The notes below the pieces were generated by a model, which saw nothing but the letters and a program-made list of their open reading frames with translations, made no database searches and was not told the DNA's origin. From Novosphingobium nitrogenifigens DSM 19370 (GTDB lineage: Bacteria > Pseudomonadota > Alphaproteobacteria > Sphingomonadales > Sphingomonadaceae): 64,000 bases of DNA. The translations under genes and the position numbers were made by a program. The stretch covers positions 401,796-465,795 of the forward strand of contig NZ_GL876933.1 of the NCBI RefSeq assembly GCF_000192575.1. The letters are read 5' to 3'. Shown here in pieces: positions 1 to 9,534 of the stretch (position 1 is the first letter of the stretch; the number at the start of each line of letters is the position of its first letter).

Positions 1-14
1 GGAGGTACGGACAT
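1..14 (-). CDS. Possible start of a gene leaving the left edge
   Basis: On the minus strand an ATG at 14-12 is preceded by AAGGA and GGA purines at good spacing, and the frame stays open to the window edge. Only four codons are visible, so no product can be suggested. The gene would be divergent from the acetyltransferase at 136. Confidence 0.25.
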
Positions 15-135
15 TCCATCCTTATGCACGATTTCGCACCTTATGTCGAATTGGGCGGCGAACGCAGGGTTCGTCGTCGGGGTCTGGCAAATAGGGGATT
101 GCTGTCACGGGGCCCGCGCGCCAAGGATCCGAGCC

Positions 136-669
136 ATGACCAGCATCGCATTCCGTCCGGCAACGATTGCCGATCTCGATACTCTGCGTGGCGTGATGGA
201 CGCCGCGATCGAGCATCTTCAGCAAGGGTTCCTGTCGCCCGAACAGATCGTTTCCAGCCGCGCGGTGATGGGGCTCGATCGCCAGCTTGTCGTCGACGGG
301 ACTTACTTCGTGGCCGAACTCGATGGCGCGATCGCCGGATGCGGGGGATGGAGCCGCCGCGCGACGCTTTACGGCGGGGACCACAGCGCCGGCTTGCGCG
401 AACCGCGCCTGCTCGATCCCGCGAGCGAACCGGCGCGGATCCGGGCGATGTACACCCATCCCGATTTCGCCCGACGCGGCGTTGGTCGTGCCCTGCTCGC
501 TCATTGCGAAGCGGCTGCCCGCGACGAAGGCTTTGCCGCGTGTGAATTGATGGGAACGATGGCCGGCATACCGCTCTATCTCGCCTCGGGATACGAAGTG
601 GTGGAGGAAATCGTCGACGATCGCGGCGGGGCGCCGGTCCCGATGAAGCGGATGCGAAAGGCGCTTTGA
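136..669 (+). CDS. GNAT family N-acetyltransferase
   Basis: A 177-residue acetyltransferase of the GNAT fold, expected to move an acetyl group from acetyl-CoA to an unidentified small molecule or protein. The acetyl-CoA loop is visible as RRGVGRAL at residues 113-120, after the strand RIRAMYTHPDF that is typical of the family. The C-terminal half ends with the usual YLASGYE strand. I chose the ATG at 136 because the open frame upstream (from 43) has no GNAT-like sequence. It is a single gene, convergent with the Zur-like gene. The substrate is unknown. Confidence 0.85.
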   Translation: MTSIAFRPATIADLDTLRGVMDAAIEHLQQGFLSPEQIVSSRAVMGLDRQLVVDGTYFVAELDGAIAGCGGWSRRATLYGGDHSAGLREPRLLDPASEPARIRAMYTHPDFARRGVGRALLAHCEAAARDEGFAACELMGTMAGIPLYLASGYEVVEEIVDDRGGAPVPMKRMRKAL

Positions 670-692
670 AGTCGGGAGCGCCGGACCCGGTT

Positions 693-1157
693 TCAGGCTC
701 CGGCGCAGTTGCTGCAAACGCCCCGGATTTCGACCACCGGGCGCACATCGGCAAAACCGGCGTGGACGGCGGCCTCCCGCAAGGCATCGGTCAGGCGGTC
801 ATCGTCGATGTGCGTGGCTTGTCCGCAGGAATCGCAGATCAGGAAAATGCAGTCGTGGCGACATCCGGGATGGGGGTTGGCCACATAGGCATTCGCGCTT
901 TCGACCCTGCGCGCCAGATTGGTCCGCACGAACAGGTCGAGAATGCGATAGACACTGTTGGCGGCAACCCGCTTGCCGCGGCGCTGCCCGACGCTTTCGG
1001 CGATGTCGTAGGCGGACGCGGGCTTGTGCTGGGCGGCAAGGGCCTCGAACACGTCGGCCCGCATGTCGGTCCACTGTTCACCGGCCACCACCAGCGCATT
1101 GCGCGCCGCGTCGATCAGGTTTTCGCCGACGAGATCGTGATGCAGGTGGCTGGCCAT
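693..1157 (-). CDS. zur: Fur-family regulator, probably zinc-responsive (Zur)
   Basis: A 154-residue metal-dependent repressor of the Fur superfamily. The N-terminal winged helix (about residues 1-85, including the recognition segment VAANSVYRILDLF) precedes a dimerisation domain. That domain has a His-rich metal site (NPHPGCRHD) and two CxxC pairs (CDSCG and the terminal CSNC) for a structural zinc. The terminal CxxC and overall length suit Zur better than Fur, but Fur or PerR cannot be excluded from sequence alone. The start at 1157 (MASHLHHD) is preferred over an upstream ATG that would add 17 unrelated residues. Confidence 0.82.
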   Translation of the reverse strand: MASHLHHDLVGENLIDAARNALVVAGEQWTDMRADVFEALAAQHKPASAYDIAESVGQRRGKRVAANSVYRILDLFVRTNLARRVESANAYVANPHPGCRHDCIFLICDSCGQATHIDDDRLTDALREAAVHAGFADVRPVVEIRGVCSNCAGA

Positions 1158-1300
1158 GGTGAAAGGATAAGCCCGAGAAGGGCGGCATGCAAAGGCTAAG
1201 CCGTGCATCCCTGTCCATCGCGTGTCCGTGGGGACGGGCGATGGGGTGGACGTGCCGCACTATGGTGTGGGGAGGCGCAATCGTCGCTTGCGCCAGGCGA

Positions 1301-1444
1301 TCAGCGAGGTTGCGCCGGAGTGCTCGCAACGGTGGTGGGCTTGGCGGAGACTTCGATGCCGTTCGCAGTCAATGCCATCCCGGCGCTGCCGAGCAAGAAC
1401 CCGATCAGCAGCGCACGATAAAACTCCTTGCCAAAGGGCTTCAT
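1301..1444 (-). CDS. Small single-span membrane or secreted peptide
   Basis: A 47-residue ORF with a basic N terminus (MKPFGKEFYR), one hydrophobic stretch (about residues 11-26, ALLIGFLLGSAGMAL) and a polar tail. A purine-rich stretch lies upstream of the ATG at 1444. It sits alone between the Zur-like gene and exonuclease III. The signal-anchor shape is the only support; I recognise no family. Confidence 0.4.
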   Translation of the reverse strand: MKPFGKEFYRALLIGFLLGSAGMALTANGIEVSAKPTTVASTPAQPR

Positions 1445-1776
1445 CAGACGTCTTTCAATCCATGTCACCGACCCCTTGGGGGAAGGAGCCGGTGCCTGAC
1501 CGGTGTGGGGGGACGCCACCGGCCGAAGCGGTGCGAAACGGGCGGAACCCTTTTCGCATGTGCGCCATAAAGTAGGTATGGCTTTCACAATTCCAAGCCC
1601 TTGGGCATTGCGCACCAGCGGGCAGGCGCGCCTTAATCCGCAAGGCTCCCCGATGTCCAGATGAAGCGATGTAACAAAGGTATAACAAAAAGTAGGTACC
1701 CCCATAACGATCTTCGTCGAAATGGGAGTTTTGCGCCAATTTCAAATGGTTGGCATATCCCTCGATGGCGGTGGGA
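1445..1776. other. Intergenic region, 332 bp, no gene recognised
   Basis: It holds the leader of the small membrane ORF (minus strand) and the 3' flank of exonuclease III. An A/T-rich patch at about 1672-1700 could carry a minus-strand promoter, but no clear -35/-10 pair stands out. No convincing terminator or RNA is visible. Confidence 0.4.
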
Positions 1777-2580
1777 TCACGCGTGCTCGGCGATGGAGAC
1801 CCAGACCGGGGCGTGGTCGCTGGCCTTTTCCCGCCCGCGATAGGTTTTGTCGACCCCGGCTGCGACGAGTCGGTCGGCAAGCTCGGGCGAAAGCAGCGCA
1901 TGATCGATGCGAAAACCATGGTCGCGTTGCCAGGCGCCCGCCTGATAGTCCCAGAACGTGTAGACTCCGCCACGCGGGTTGAGCAGCCCGAGCGCGTCGG
2001 TCCAGCCGGCATGAAGCAGGCGGCGATAGGCGGCGCGCGATTCGGGTTGCATCAGCGCATCGTCGGCCATCGCGCGCGTCGACCAGATGTCGTTGTCGCG
2101 GGGAATGACATTGTAGTCGCCGATGACGAGCGCGGGGACTTCCTCGGCGGCGATCTGGGCCATGCGGGTCTTCAACCGCTCCATCCAGCGCAGCTTGTAA
2201 TCGAACTTGGGGCCGGGCTGCGGATTGCCGTTGGGCAGGTAGATGCACACCACCCGAAGTCCCATGACGTCGGCTTCGAGATAGCGGGAATGTTCGTCCT
2301 CGGGTTCGCCGGCAAGGCCGCGCTGGACTTCGACCGGGCGTTCCCCGCGCGCGAGGATCGCGACGCCGTTGAAGCCCTTTTGCCCGTGCCAGATCGCTTC
2401 ATAGCCGATCGCGGCGAAATCGGCGGCCGGGAAGCCTTCGTCCTGGGTCTTGATTTCCTGGAGACAGGCGATGTCGGGCTGCGTTTCCTCGAGCCATTCG
2501 ATCAGGCGAGGAAGGCGGGCCTTGATCCCGTTGATATTGAACGAAGCGACCTTGATGGAAGACGCGCGCTTTTCGCTCAT
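1777..2580 (-). CDS. xth: Exodeoxyribonuclease III (AP endonuclease family)
   Basis: A 267-residue enzyme of the endonuclease/exonuclease/phosphatase fold that cleaves DNA 5' to abasic sites and has 3'-5' exonuclease and 3'-phosphatase activity in base excision repair. Visible motifs are FNINGI near the N terminus, CLQEIKTQD (metal-binding Glu), IYLPNGNP, VIGDYNV (catalytic Asp and Asn) and a C-terminal KASDHAPVW containing the general-base His. The start at 2580 (MSEKRASS) overlaps the erpA stop codon as ATGA, so the two genes are translationally coupled. Confidence 0.93.
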   Translation of the reverse strand: MSEKRASSIKVASFNINGIKARLPRLIEWLEETQPDIACLQEIKTQDEGFPAADFAAIGYEAIWHGQKGFNGVAILARGERPVEVQRGLAGEPEDEHSRYLEADVMGLRVVCIYLPNGNPQPGPKFDYKLRWMERLKTRMAQIAAEEVPALVIGDYNVIPRDNDIWSTRAMADDALMQPESRAAYRRLLHAGWTDALGLLNPRGGVYTFWDYQAGAWQRDHGFRIDHALLSPELADRLVAAGVDKTYRGREKASDHAPVWVSIAEHA

Positions 2581-2909
2581 ACGCTGAAGCTCGCGCCGCA
2601 ACCGCAGCCCGAGGCCGCATTGGGATTGCTGACGCGAAAGGCCGAACCGCCCAGCGATTCGACATATTCGACGACCGCACCGCCCAGAAGGTCGATGCTG
2701 ACCGGATCGATGACCAGACGAACGCCGTCGGTTTCGGTCACGATGTCGTCGGTTTCCGGCGCATCGGCCAGATCGAACTTGTACTGAAAGCCCGAACAGC
2801 CGCCCCCTTCGACCGAAAGACGCAGAATCGCAGGCTTTGCCTGACGCTCGGCGATGGCGGAAATGCGCGCGGCGGCGCTGGGGGACAAAGTGACGGTCGA
2901 GGCGTTCAT
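2577..2909 (-). CDS. erpA: Iron-sulfur cluster insertion protein ErpA (A-type carrier)
   Basis: A 110-residue HesB/IscA-type carrier that receives Fe-S clusters from the Suf or Isc machinery and delivers them to apo-proteins. The three cluster cysteines are visible: GGGCSGFQY in the middle and GCGCG near the C terminus. The length is normal. It is first in a two-gene unit with exonuclease III, the downstream start overlapping its stop by four bases. ErpA is preferred over IscA because no isc genes adjoin, though the families are hard to separate by eye. Confidence 0.88.
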   Translation of the reverse strand: MNASTVTLSPSAAARISAIAERQAKPAILRLSVEGGGCSGFQYKFDLADAPETDDIVTETDGVRLVIDPVSIDLLGGAVVEYVESLGGSAFRVSNPNAASGCGCGASFSV

Positions 2910-2995
2910 GACCTGAAGATAGGGTGTCGCCCGATGAACCTCAAGCAGTCACACTCCGGTCCGGGATTCTGAAGGGTGAATCCCGGACCGCGCGC

Positions 2996-3439
2996 TCAGG
3001 CAGACTGGATATAATGGCGCATCGCATCGGCTTCGGCTTCGATCCGTTCGATGCGGTATTTCACAAGGTCGCCGATCGAGATGAAGGCGATCATCCGGCC
3101 GTCTTCCATCACCGGCAAGTGACGGATGCGACGCTGGGTCATGAGGGCGAGAGCTTCAAGCACGGATTGGTCCGGAGAGGCCGTGATGACGGGAGTGGTC
3201 ATCACATCGCGCACCTTGCGGCGCAGGATGTCCGCACCGTTGGTCTGGAGTGAATAGAGAACGTCGCGTTCGGAAAAGATCCCGGCGACTTCCGCGCCGA
3301 CATCCTCGACCGGCAGTGCACCAATACGGCGCTCTGCCAGAAGCTCGACGGCATCGGCCACCGTATCTTCCGCATGAATTTTCCAGACAGGGCCGCTTCG
3401 CCCGGCAACAAGCCTTGCTATCGTCATCGCATCCTCCAA
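2996..3439 (-). CDS. Tandem CBS-domain protein
   Basis: A 147-residue stand-alone protein of two CBS modules forming one Bateman unit, about residues 8-70 and 80-140. The first carries RIGALPVEDVGAEVAGIFSERDV and the second RIRHLPVMEDGRM. Such proteins bind adenine nucleotides (AMP, ATP or similar) and act as energy sensors, often on unknown partners. A second ATG four codons in (MTIARL) is an equally possible start. It stands alone between erpA and an exported protein gene. Confidence 0.85.
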   Translation of the reverse strand: MEDAMTIARLVAGRSGPVWKIHAEDTVADAVELLAERRIGALPVEDVGAEVAGIFSERDVLYSLQTNGADILRRKVRDVMTTPVITASPDQSVLEALALMTQRRIRHLPVMEDGRMIAFISIGDLVKYRIERIEAEADAMRHYIQSA

Positions 3440-3610
3440 TTTCCCTTACGGAAGGCTTGGTTTTTTGTGCCTTCCTCAGAACAGGATGCCACGAAAGCGC
3501 GAATCTGCAAGAGGTCTGTTGGAAAACTTTCTGCGCGGTGTTTCGAATGCGTCGAAACGTGTGCCGAGGGGCATTTCGCCTTGATTGCCCGCGTCTTGAC
3601 GGCGCCGTTT

Positions 3611-4399
3611 TCAGTCCAGCGGGACGTAACGTGCAATATCGGCGACATGGAGCCACAAGACCCCGGCATTGGGCACCGAATTGGTCAGGGCATAGAACGC
3701 CCCGGCATGTTCGGGCGTCATGCCCATGGCGCGATAGTAATCGAGATAGGCCCGGTTGACGGGCGCATCGGGAGCGAAATCACGGGGGCCGTGCCCGGCA
3801 TCGTCTTCCCAGGCATGAACCGCGAATTCCGCGTCGGGCGCGGCGTGGCGCGTGACACCGGCAAGGAACAGTTCCACCGCCCCCGAACGCACCGACCCGC
3901 CGGTCGGGATGTCGGTGGCGATCCCGCTGGCATGGATCATCCGGCCGAGACGCAAGTTGGCCGTGTCATCGAACGTTCCGGGGCAGTCGATCATTTCGAG
4001 CACGCGAATGCCGGGAAAAGCGTGCAGCATCCCGGCAAACCGGGCGGGCGAGGTTTCGTCGGTGGCATCAACGAGTGCGGCATGACCGGCGTCGATGACG
4101 ACGAAGGGGCCAAACCGGGCAATGCCCTTGACGCGGGGCTGGTCCGAGGTTTCGACCATGCGATCGGCCCCGGCGCTCGTACCGGTTTCGACGGTGCGCG
4201 TTTCGGTCCAGCGCACGCCCGAGGCATCGGTCCAGGTCCGGGTCGTCGTCGTGCGGGTCGGTGTCGGGTGGGCCGCAGTCGCATGGGTGGTCGCTGCGGA
4301 TGTCGTCGCTTCCGGCACCCGGGCATCCACCGGCACCCCGACGAGGGACGCGGCGAGCGCAAGGGGAGCAAGGAAGGCGTGGCGACGCATGGGCAGCAT
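3611..4399 (-). CDS. Exported protein with ClpP/crotonase-like fold
   Basis: A 262-residue protein with a basic N terminus and hydrophobic signal sequence (about residues 1-26), then a Thr/Ala-rich linker up to about 70. The rest resembles periplasmic COG3904-type proteins with a ClpP/crotonase-like fold: a FDDTANLRLGRMIHASG helix, then TGGSVRSGAVELFLAGV where those proteins usually have GGSCASAC. Here Cys and Ala positions around the putative catalytic Ser are changed, so activity is uncertain. The role is unknown. Confidence 0.6.
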   Translation of the reverse strand: MLPMRRHAFLAPLALAASLVGVPVDARVPEATTSAATTHATAAHPTPTRTTTTRTWTDASGVRWTETRTVETGTSAGADRMVETSDQPRVKGIARFGPFVVIDAGHAALVDATDETSPARFAGMLHAFPGIRVLEMIDCPGTFDDTANLRLGRMIHASGIATDIPTGGSVRSGAVELFLAGVTRHAAPDAEFAVHAWEDDAGHGPRDFAPDAPVNRAYLDYYRAMGMTPEHAGAFYALTNSVPNAGVLWLHVADIARYVPLD

Positions 4400-4568
4400 G
4401 CATCGCCGTTGTCCTCTTGCTCAATCGCAAATGCAATTGGTTAACGACGCTTAAGGGGCTGGGCGCAGTTGCCGCCAAATCGGCGCAGTTCCGGGATGGG
4501 GCGAAGGGCGCTGCGGGTTAAGTGTTTTTCCTTATGGCTGGATTTTGCAAGCAGAAGGACGCGCGCTG

Positions 4569-6074
4569 ATGGTCGCGGTCGTCGCCACGGTCGCCTACCT
4601 CGGGCTGGATGCCCGTTCGGTCGAGGTGCAATGCCAGCTTTCGGCCGGGCTGCCGAGCTTTCGCGTCGTCGGCCTGCCGGACAAGGCGGTGGGGGAAAGC
4701 CGCGAGCGGGTCCATTCCGCGCTGGCCGCTATGGGCCTGTCGCTGCCGCCCAAGCGGATCACGGTCAATCTCTCGCCCGCCGACTTGCCCAAGGAAGGGT
4801 CGCATTACGATCTGCCGATCGCGCTCGCGCTGCTGGCGGCGATGGGGATCGTCGATCGCGAAGTGATTGCCGAGCATGTCGCGGTCGGCGAGCTCGCGCT
4901 GGACGGGCGGATCATCCCGAGCCCCGGCGTGCTTCTGGCCGCGCTCCATGCCGCCGGACAGGACAAGGGGCTGATCTGTCCCGCCGCGCAAGGGAGCGAG
5001 GCGAGCTGGGCCGGGGCAAGCGTGATCGGCGCGCCCGATCTCATCTCGCTGCTCAACCATCTCAAAGGGACGCAATCCTTGTCCCCGCCGCAGCCGGGCG
5101 AACCCGCGCTGCCCCCGCCCGGTCCCGACCTGCGTCAGGTCAAAGGGCAGGAGACCGCCCGGCGCGCGCTCGAAATCGCGGCGGCGGGCGGGCACAACCT
5201 GCTCATGGTCGGGCCTCCGGGGGCGGGCAAGTCACTGATGGCGGCTTGCCTGCCGGGGATCCTGCCGCCTTTGACACCTGCCGAGGCGCTCGAAGTCTCG
5301 ATGGTGGCTTCGGTGGCCGGAACGCTGGAGGAAGGGCGGATCAGCCGGGCTCGCCCGTTCCGCGCGCCCCACCATTCCGCCTCGATGGCGGCCTTGACCG
5401 GCGGCGGGCACAAGGCGCGACCGGGCGAAGTCAGCATGGCCCATCTGGGCGTCCTGTTCCTCGACGAATTGCCCGAATTCCAGCGGACCGTTCTCGATTC
5501 GCTGCGTCAGCCGCTGGAAACCGGCGAAGTCACCGTTGCGCGCGCCAATGCCCACGTGACCTTTCCCGCGCGGGTCCAGCTCATCGCCGCGATGAACCCG
5601 TGCCGTTGCGGGCATCTTGCCGATCCGGCGCTGGCGTGCAGCCGGGCGCCCCGCTGCGCGGCGGACTATCAGGCGAAGATTTCCGGGCCGCTGCTCGATC
5701 GCATCGACCTTCATGTCGAAGTCGATCCGGTTTCGGCGACCGACCTGTCGCTGCCTCCGCCCAAGGAAGGCTCGGCGCAAGTGGCAGCCCGCGTCGCGGC
5801 GGCCCGGACGGTCCAGACCGGACGCCTTGCGGGCAGCGGGCGACGCAGCAATGCCGAACTCGACGGCGACCTCATCGAGCGGTTCGCCATGCCCGATGCG
5901 GCGGGACATGATCTGCTGACGCGCGCGGCCACGTCGATGAAGCTGTCGGCGCGGGGCTATACCCGCATCCTGCGCGTGGCGCGCACGATTGCCGATCTGG
6001 CCGGGGCGGAAACGGTCGGTCGCGTTCACGTGGCCGAGGCGCTGAGCTATCGCCGGGTCGCGCCCAGAGCATAG
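4569..6074 (+). CDS. comM: YifB/ComM family Mg-chelatase-like AAA+ ATPase
   Basis: A 501-residue AAA+ protein of the ComM family, a hexameric helicase that promotes branch migration when transformed DNA is integrated. An N-terminal Lon-like domain (about 1-170, with SVEVQCQL and GLPDKAVGESRERV) is followed by the AAA+ core: Walker A GPPGAGKSL at about 220, Walker B FLDELPEF, sensor segment AAMNPCRCG, and the Mg-chelatase C-terminal helical domain ending SYRRVAPRA. The ATG at 4569 is chosen because MVAVVATVAYLGLDA is the usual family N terminus. Confidence 0.93.
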   Translation: MVAVVATVAYLGLDARSVEVQCQLSAGLPSFRVVGLPDKAVGESRERVHSALAAMGLSLPPKRITVNLSPADLPKEGSHYDLPIALALLAAMGIVDREVIAEHVAVGELALDGRIIPSPGVLLAALHAAGQDKGLICPAAQGSEASWAGASVIGAPDLISLLNHLKGTQSLSPPQPGEPALPPPGPDLRQVKGQETARRALEIAAAGGHNLLMVGPPGAGKSLMAACLPGILPPLTPAEALEVSMVASVAGTLEEGRISRARPFRAPHHSASMAALTGGGHKARPGEVSMAHLGVLFLDELPEFQRTVLDSLRQPLETGEVTVARANAHVTFPARVQLIAAMNPCRCGHLADPALACSRAPRCAADYQAKISGPLLDRIDLHVEVDPVSATDLSLPPPKEGSAQVAARVAAARTVQTGRLAGSGRRSNAELDGDLIERFAMPDAAGHDLLTRAATSMKLSARGYTRILRVARTIADLAGAETVGRVHVAEALSYRRVAPRA

Positions 6075-6155
6075 GATTTTTCCAACAAAGCGGATGCCTT
6101 GCCGCCTTGCCGGAGTATGACGACGTCCCAACGGACAGAAAAAGGGCGCAAGGAC

Positions 6156-8075
6156 ATGAAGAGCAGCGATCGGGACCTGGGCATGGGCATGGGCATGCCG
6201 ATCGCGCGGCGTGACTTCCTCAACGGTGCGCTCATGTCGGGTGCCGCTCTCTCGGGTCTCGTCCCCGGCACATCCGCCCGCGCCGCCGACCCGATGCCCT
6301 ATCCCCCCGCGCTGACGGGGATGCGGGGCAGCGGGTATCCCACGGCCTATTCGACCGGCCACGCGCTGCGCGATCATGTCTTCATGCCGACGGGCGCGCC
6401 GCAGGAAACCGCCGACAGCTATGACCTGATCGTCGTGGGCGGCGGGATCAGCGGTCTGGCCGCGGCGTGGTTCTATCAGCAGCGTCATGGCGGCTCCAAG
6501 CGCGTGCTGATCCTCGACAATCACGACGATTTCGGGGGTCATGCCAAGCGCAACGAGTTCGGCGAAGGCGCGTCCATGCGTCTGTCCAATGCGGGCAGCT
6601 TCAATATTTTCGCCGAGGACGGCGAGACCGGCGGTGCCCATGCCGATCTCTATCGCGCGCTGGGCATCGACATCGGCAAGCTGGCCGCCGAAACGGTCGA
6701 TCCCGGTTTCTATCACCGCCACGGCATGGGGCAGGGCGTGTTCTTCGACCGCGAGACGTTCGGACGTGATGTGCTTTTGCCCGATCCGGCGCCCTGGACC
6801 GATTTTACTTATCTCTACGCGCCGACGACGCCTGCCGATGCAGAGGCGCGGTGGGCGCGGTTCATGGCCGATGCGCCGCTGTCGCCGCGTGCACGGGCTG
6901 ATGTGCATCGGCTCTATCATGCCGCGACCGACTACATGGCGGGCATGACGGTCGAAGAGAAAGTCCGCCGTCTCGATACCATGAGCTATGCCGATTACCT
7001 GACCGGTCCGGCCGGGTGCGACCCCATGGTCGTCACTTATCTGCGCGACCGCACATTCGGCAGTGGGCGGGGGCTGCATTCGACCACGGCCCTGTCGGCG
7101 CATCAGCGTTTCGGCTTGCCGGGCTTTGCCGGGCTCGGTCTTCCCGCCGCCTATGAAACCGACGAGGCGGGGACGAGCTATCATTTCCCCGAAGGCAACG
7201 CGACGGTGGCCCGGCTTCTGGTCGGGCGGCTGATCCCCGGCGCGCTCAAGGGGCGTACGGCCGAAGGGGTCATGCTCGAACGCGTCGATTACAGTCGCCT
7301 TGATGACGCGGCCAATGCGACGCGCCTGCGCCTCAACAGCACGGCGGTCCATGTCGCCAACGTCCCGGGCGGGGTGGAAGTCCACTATACGCGCGGGGGT
7401 GTTGCCGGGCAGTTCCTCAAGACGCGGGCCAGGCAATGCGTGCTCGCCTGCTGGAACTATGTGATCCCCTATATCTGCCCCGAATTGCCCGCCGAACAGC
7501 GCGAGGCGCTGTCCTACAACGTGAAAACGCCCAACTTGTGGGTCAATGTCTGGCTCAACAACTGGCGCGCGTTCCACAAGGCGGGGACGTGCTACATGAA
7601 TGCGCCGGGCAGCTATTACGCTTCGCTCATTCTCGAACAGCCGGTCTCGATCGGCGGCTATCGCCATTCGCAGACGCCCGATGATCCGACCGTCCTTACC
7701 ATGCTGCACGGGTTCGAGACGCCGGGCCTGCCGATCAAGGACCAGTTCCGCATCGGTCGCGCCGAATTGTACGCGACTTCGTTCGAGACGTTCGAGCGCA
7801 ACACCCGCGAACAGCTCGGCCGTGCGCTCGGGCCCTATGGTTTCGATCCCGCACGCGACATTGCCGGATTGACCGTCAACCGTTGGGGCCACGGCTATTC
7901 CTATTGGTACTCGGCGCTTTACGACGATTTTCTCAAGACCGGGGCGCCGCCGCCGCACTTGCTGGCGCGTCGGCCTTGTGGCGCGATCGCGATTGCCAAT
8001 ACCGATTCGGGCGGAACCGACACGACCGAACTCGCCATCGACATGGCCGCCCGCGCGATTGCCGAACTGGGCTGA
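6156..8075 (+). CDS. TAT-exported FAD-dependent spermidine dehydrogenase-like oxidoreductase
   Basis: A 639-residue flavoenzyme. The N terminus has a twin-arginine signal (ARRDFLNGALMSG) and an Ala-rich cleavage region. A Rossmann dinucleotide site follows (VVGGGISGLAAAW at about 95), then NHDDFGGHAKRNEF. This layout and wording closely resemble periplasmic spermidine dehydrogenases, which cleave polyamines and pass electrons to carriers. The substrate here is inferred only from that resemblance. The start at 6156 follows AAGGAC; an earlier in-frame ATG at 6118 would extend the signal region unusually. It is a single gene, tail-to-tail with the ClC gene. Confidence 0.8.
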   Translation: MKSSDRDLGMGMGMPIARRDFLNGALMSGAALSGLVPGTSARAADPMPYPPALTGMRGSGYPTAYSTGHALRDHVFMPTGAPQETADSYDLIVVGGGISGLAAAWFYQQRHGGSKRVLILDNHDDFGGHAKRNEFGEGASMRLSNAGSFNIFAEDGETGGAHADLYRALGIDIGKLAAETVDPGFYHRHGMGQGVFFDRETFGRDVLLPDPAPWTDFTYLYAPTTPADAEARWARFMADAPLSPRARADVHRLYHAATDYMAGMTVEEKVRRLDTMSYADYLTGPAGCDPMVVTYLRDRTFGSGRGLHSTTALSAHQRFGLPGFAGLGLPAAYETDEAGTSYHFPEGNATVARLLVGRLIPGALKGRTAEGVMLERVDYSRLDDAANATRLRLNSTAVHVANVPGGVEVHYTRGGVAGQFLKTRARQCVLACWNYVIPYICPELPAEQREALSYNVKTPNLWVNVWLNNWRAFHKAGTCYMNAPGSYYASLILEQPVSIGGYRHSQTPDDPTVLTMLHGFETPGLPIKDQFRIGRAELYATSFETFERNTREQLGRALGPYGFDPARDIAGLTVNRWGHGYSYWYSALYDDFLKTGAPPPHLLARRPCGAIAIANTDSGGTDTTELAIDMAARAIAELG

Positions 8076-8081
8076 GCGACT

Positions 8082-9377
8082 TTACCGGAACTGCAGCGAC
8101 TGGGCGTGATAGAGCTTGCGGCGGCAGACCATGGTGCTGACGGTGTCGGCGACCAGGGCTGTCGCCATCAGCGGCAGGATCATGCCCCGGTCGGCCGACA
8201 TTTCCATGACGATGATGACCGCCGTCAGGGGCGCGCGGGTGACGCCGGTGAAATAGCCGGCAATGCCGAGCAGGATGATCGCGCCCGAGGGGACGCCGGG
8301 AAAAATCGCCTGAACCGCAAGCGCCATCCATTGTCCAAGGCCCGCGCCGACCGAGAGCGAGGGCGCGAAAATGCCGCCCGGTGCGCCGCTGAGCGCGGTG
8401 GCCGTCGTCGCGATCAGCTTGGCCGGGGCAAAGGCGAGCGGGGCGGTCTGGCCGGTCAGCAGCGCCTTGGTCGTGCCATATCCGGTGCCCCATGACAGTC
8501 CGCCGCTGAGATAGCCGGTCACGGCCACGATCACGCCGCACAGCCCGGCAAAGAGGACGGGATGTGCGCGGACCGGGGTGAGCCAGTTGGCCCGCGACCA
8601 GGCGAACATCACCAGCACACGGGCGAAAATGCCACCCATGAGCCCGCCGATCACCCCGGCGAGAGGCGCTGCCAGCAGCATGGCAGGGCCGTTGATCTGT
8701 GCGTTCATCGCCCCGAAGTAGACGTAATCCCCGGCAAGGCTGAGGCTGACGAGCCCCGAGACCATGACCGCGGCCATGACCGTCATCGCCACTTTCTGTT
8801 CGAACGCGGAGGCCAGTTCCTCGACCGCAAAGGCGATTCCCGCCAAAGGCGTGTTGAACGCGGCGGCAACCCCGGCCGCGCCCCCGGCAATGACGATCCC
8901 GCTGGTGACGCGCGCACCGAACAGGCGATGGACCGCACGCATGATCGCCGCGCTGATCTGTACGCTCGGGCCTTCGCGTCCGGCCGATCCGCCACCGACC
9001 AGCACGGCAAGCGTGCCGACGAATTTCATCGTTGCGGTGCCGAGCGAGAGCGACTTTTCCGCAGTGGGCGAATGGAGGTGTTCGGCTGCCGCCATGACCT
9101 GGGGAATGCCCGATCCCCGTGCGAGCGGCGCGCTCGTGCGGGTCAGCCAGACCACTGACATGAAGAGGCCGGGGGGAAGCAGCAGTGCCAGCAGCGGATG
9201 ATCGCTGTCGACATGGCGGAACAGGTCCTGCGCCACTTCGCCGCAACGGGCAAAGACGATGGCAACGACGGCAAGGACGATCGCCCCGGTCAGGGCCGCG
9301 AGTCGCGAGCGCAGGGCTTCGCGCAAGGCGGCGGGGGATCGGAGCTTCCGGGCGGCGAGGGCGGTTCCGGCTGACAT
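8082..9377 (-). CDS. ClC-type chloride channel or H+/Cl- exchanger
   Basis: A 431-residue polytopic inner-membrane protein of the ClC family, with about ten hydrophobic helices. The anion-selectivity motifs are visible in order: ARGSGIPQV (about 85), GSAGREGPSVQ (about 125; the family has GKEGP, here R replaces K), and GGIFAPSLSVG (about 330). The Glu in GREGP is the gating glutamate. It faces the superoxide dismutase gene head to head and ends close to the flavoenzyme gene. Confidence 0.9.
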   Translation of the reverse strand: MSAGTALAARKLRSPAALREALRSRLAALTGAIVLAVVAIVFARCGEVAQDLFRHVDSDHPLLALLLPPGLFMSVVWLTRTSAPLARGSGIPQVMAAAEHLHSPTAEKSLSLGTATMKFVGTLAVLVGGGSAGREGPSVQISAAIMRAVHRLFGARVTSGIVIAGGAAGVAAAFNTPLAGIAFAVEELASAFEQKVAMTVMAAVMVSGLVSLSLAGDYVYFGAMNAQINGPAMLLAAPLAGVIGGLMGGIFARVLVMFAWSRANWLTPVRAHPVLFAGLCGVIVAVTGYLSGGLSWGTGYGTTKALLTGQTAPLAFAPAKLIATTATALSGAPGGIFAPSLSVGAGLGQWMALAVQAIFPGVPSGAIILLGIAGYFTGVTRAPLTAVIIVMEMSADRGMILPLMATALVADTVSTMVCRRKLYHAQSLQFR

Positions 9378-9534
9378 GGCGGGCCTTTAACCGCTTGTCG
9401 CACCAAATGCACTCTTTGCGGCAACGTTTCGTCGCCTTTCCTCGCGGGGGTGGCCGTGGCATGATGGGAACAGAGGTCGGCCGCGCGTGTCGTTTGCCCC
9501 GACCGAGATCCCAAGTCTTTGGAGGAACAAGGAT

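Noticed and set aside
5232..7958. 908-residue minus-strand open frame
   Set aside because: It lies opposite comM and the flavoenzyme, both with complete family motifs; high G+C gives long antisense frames.
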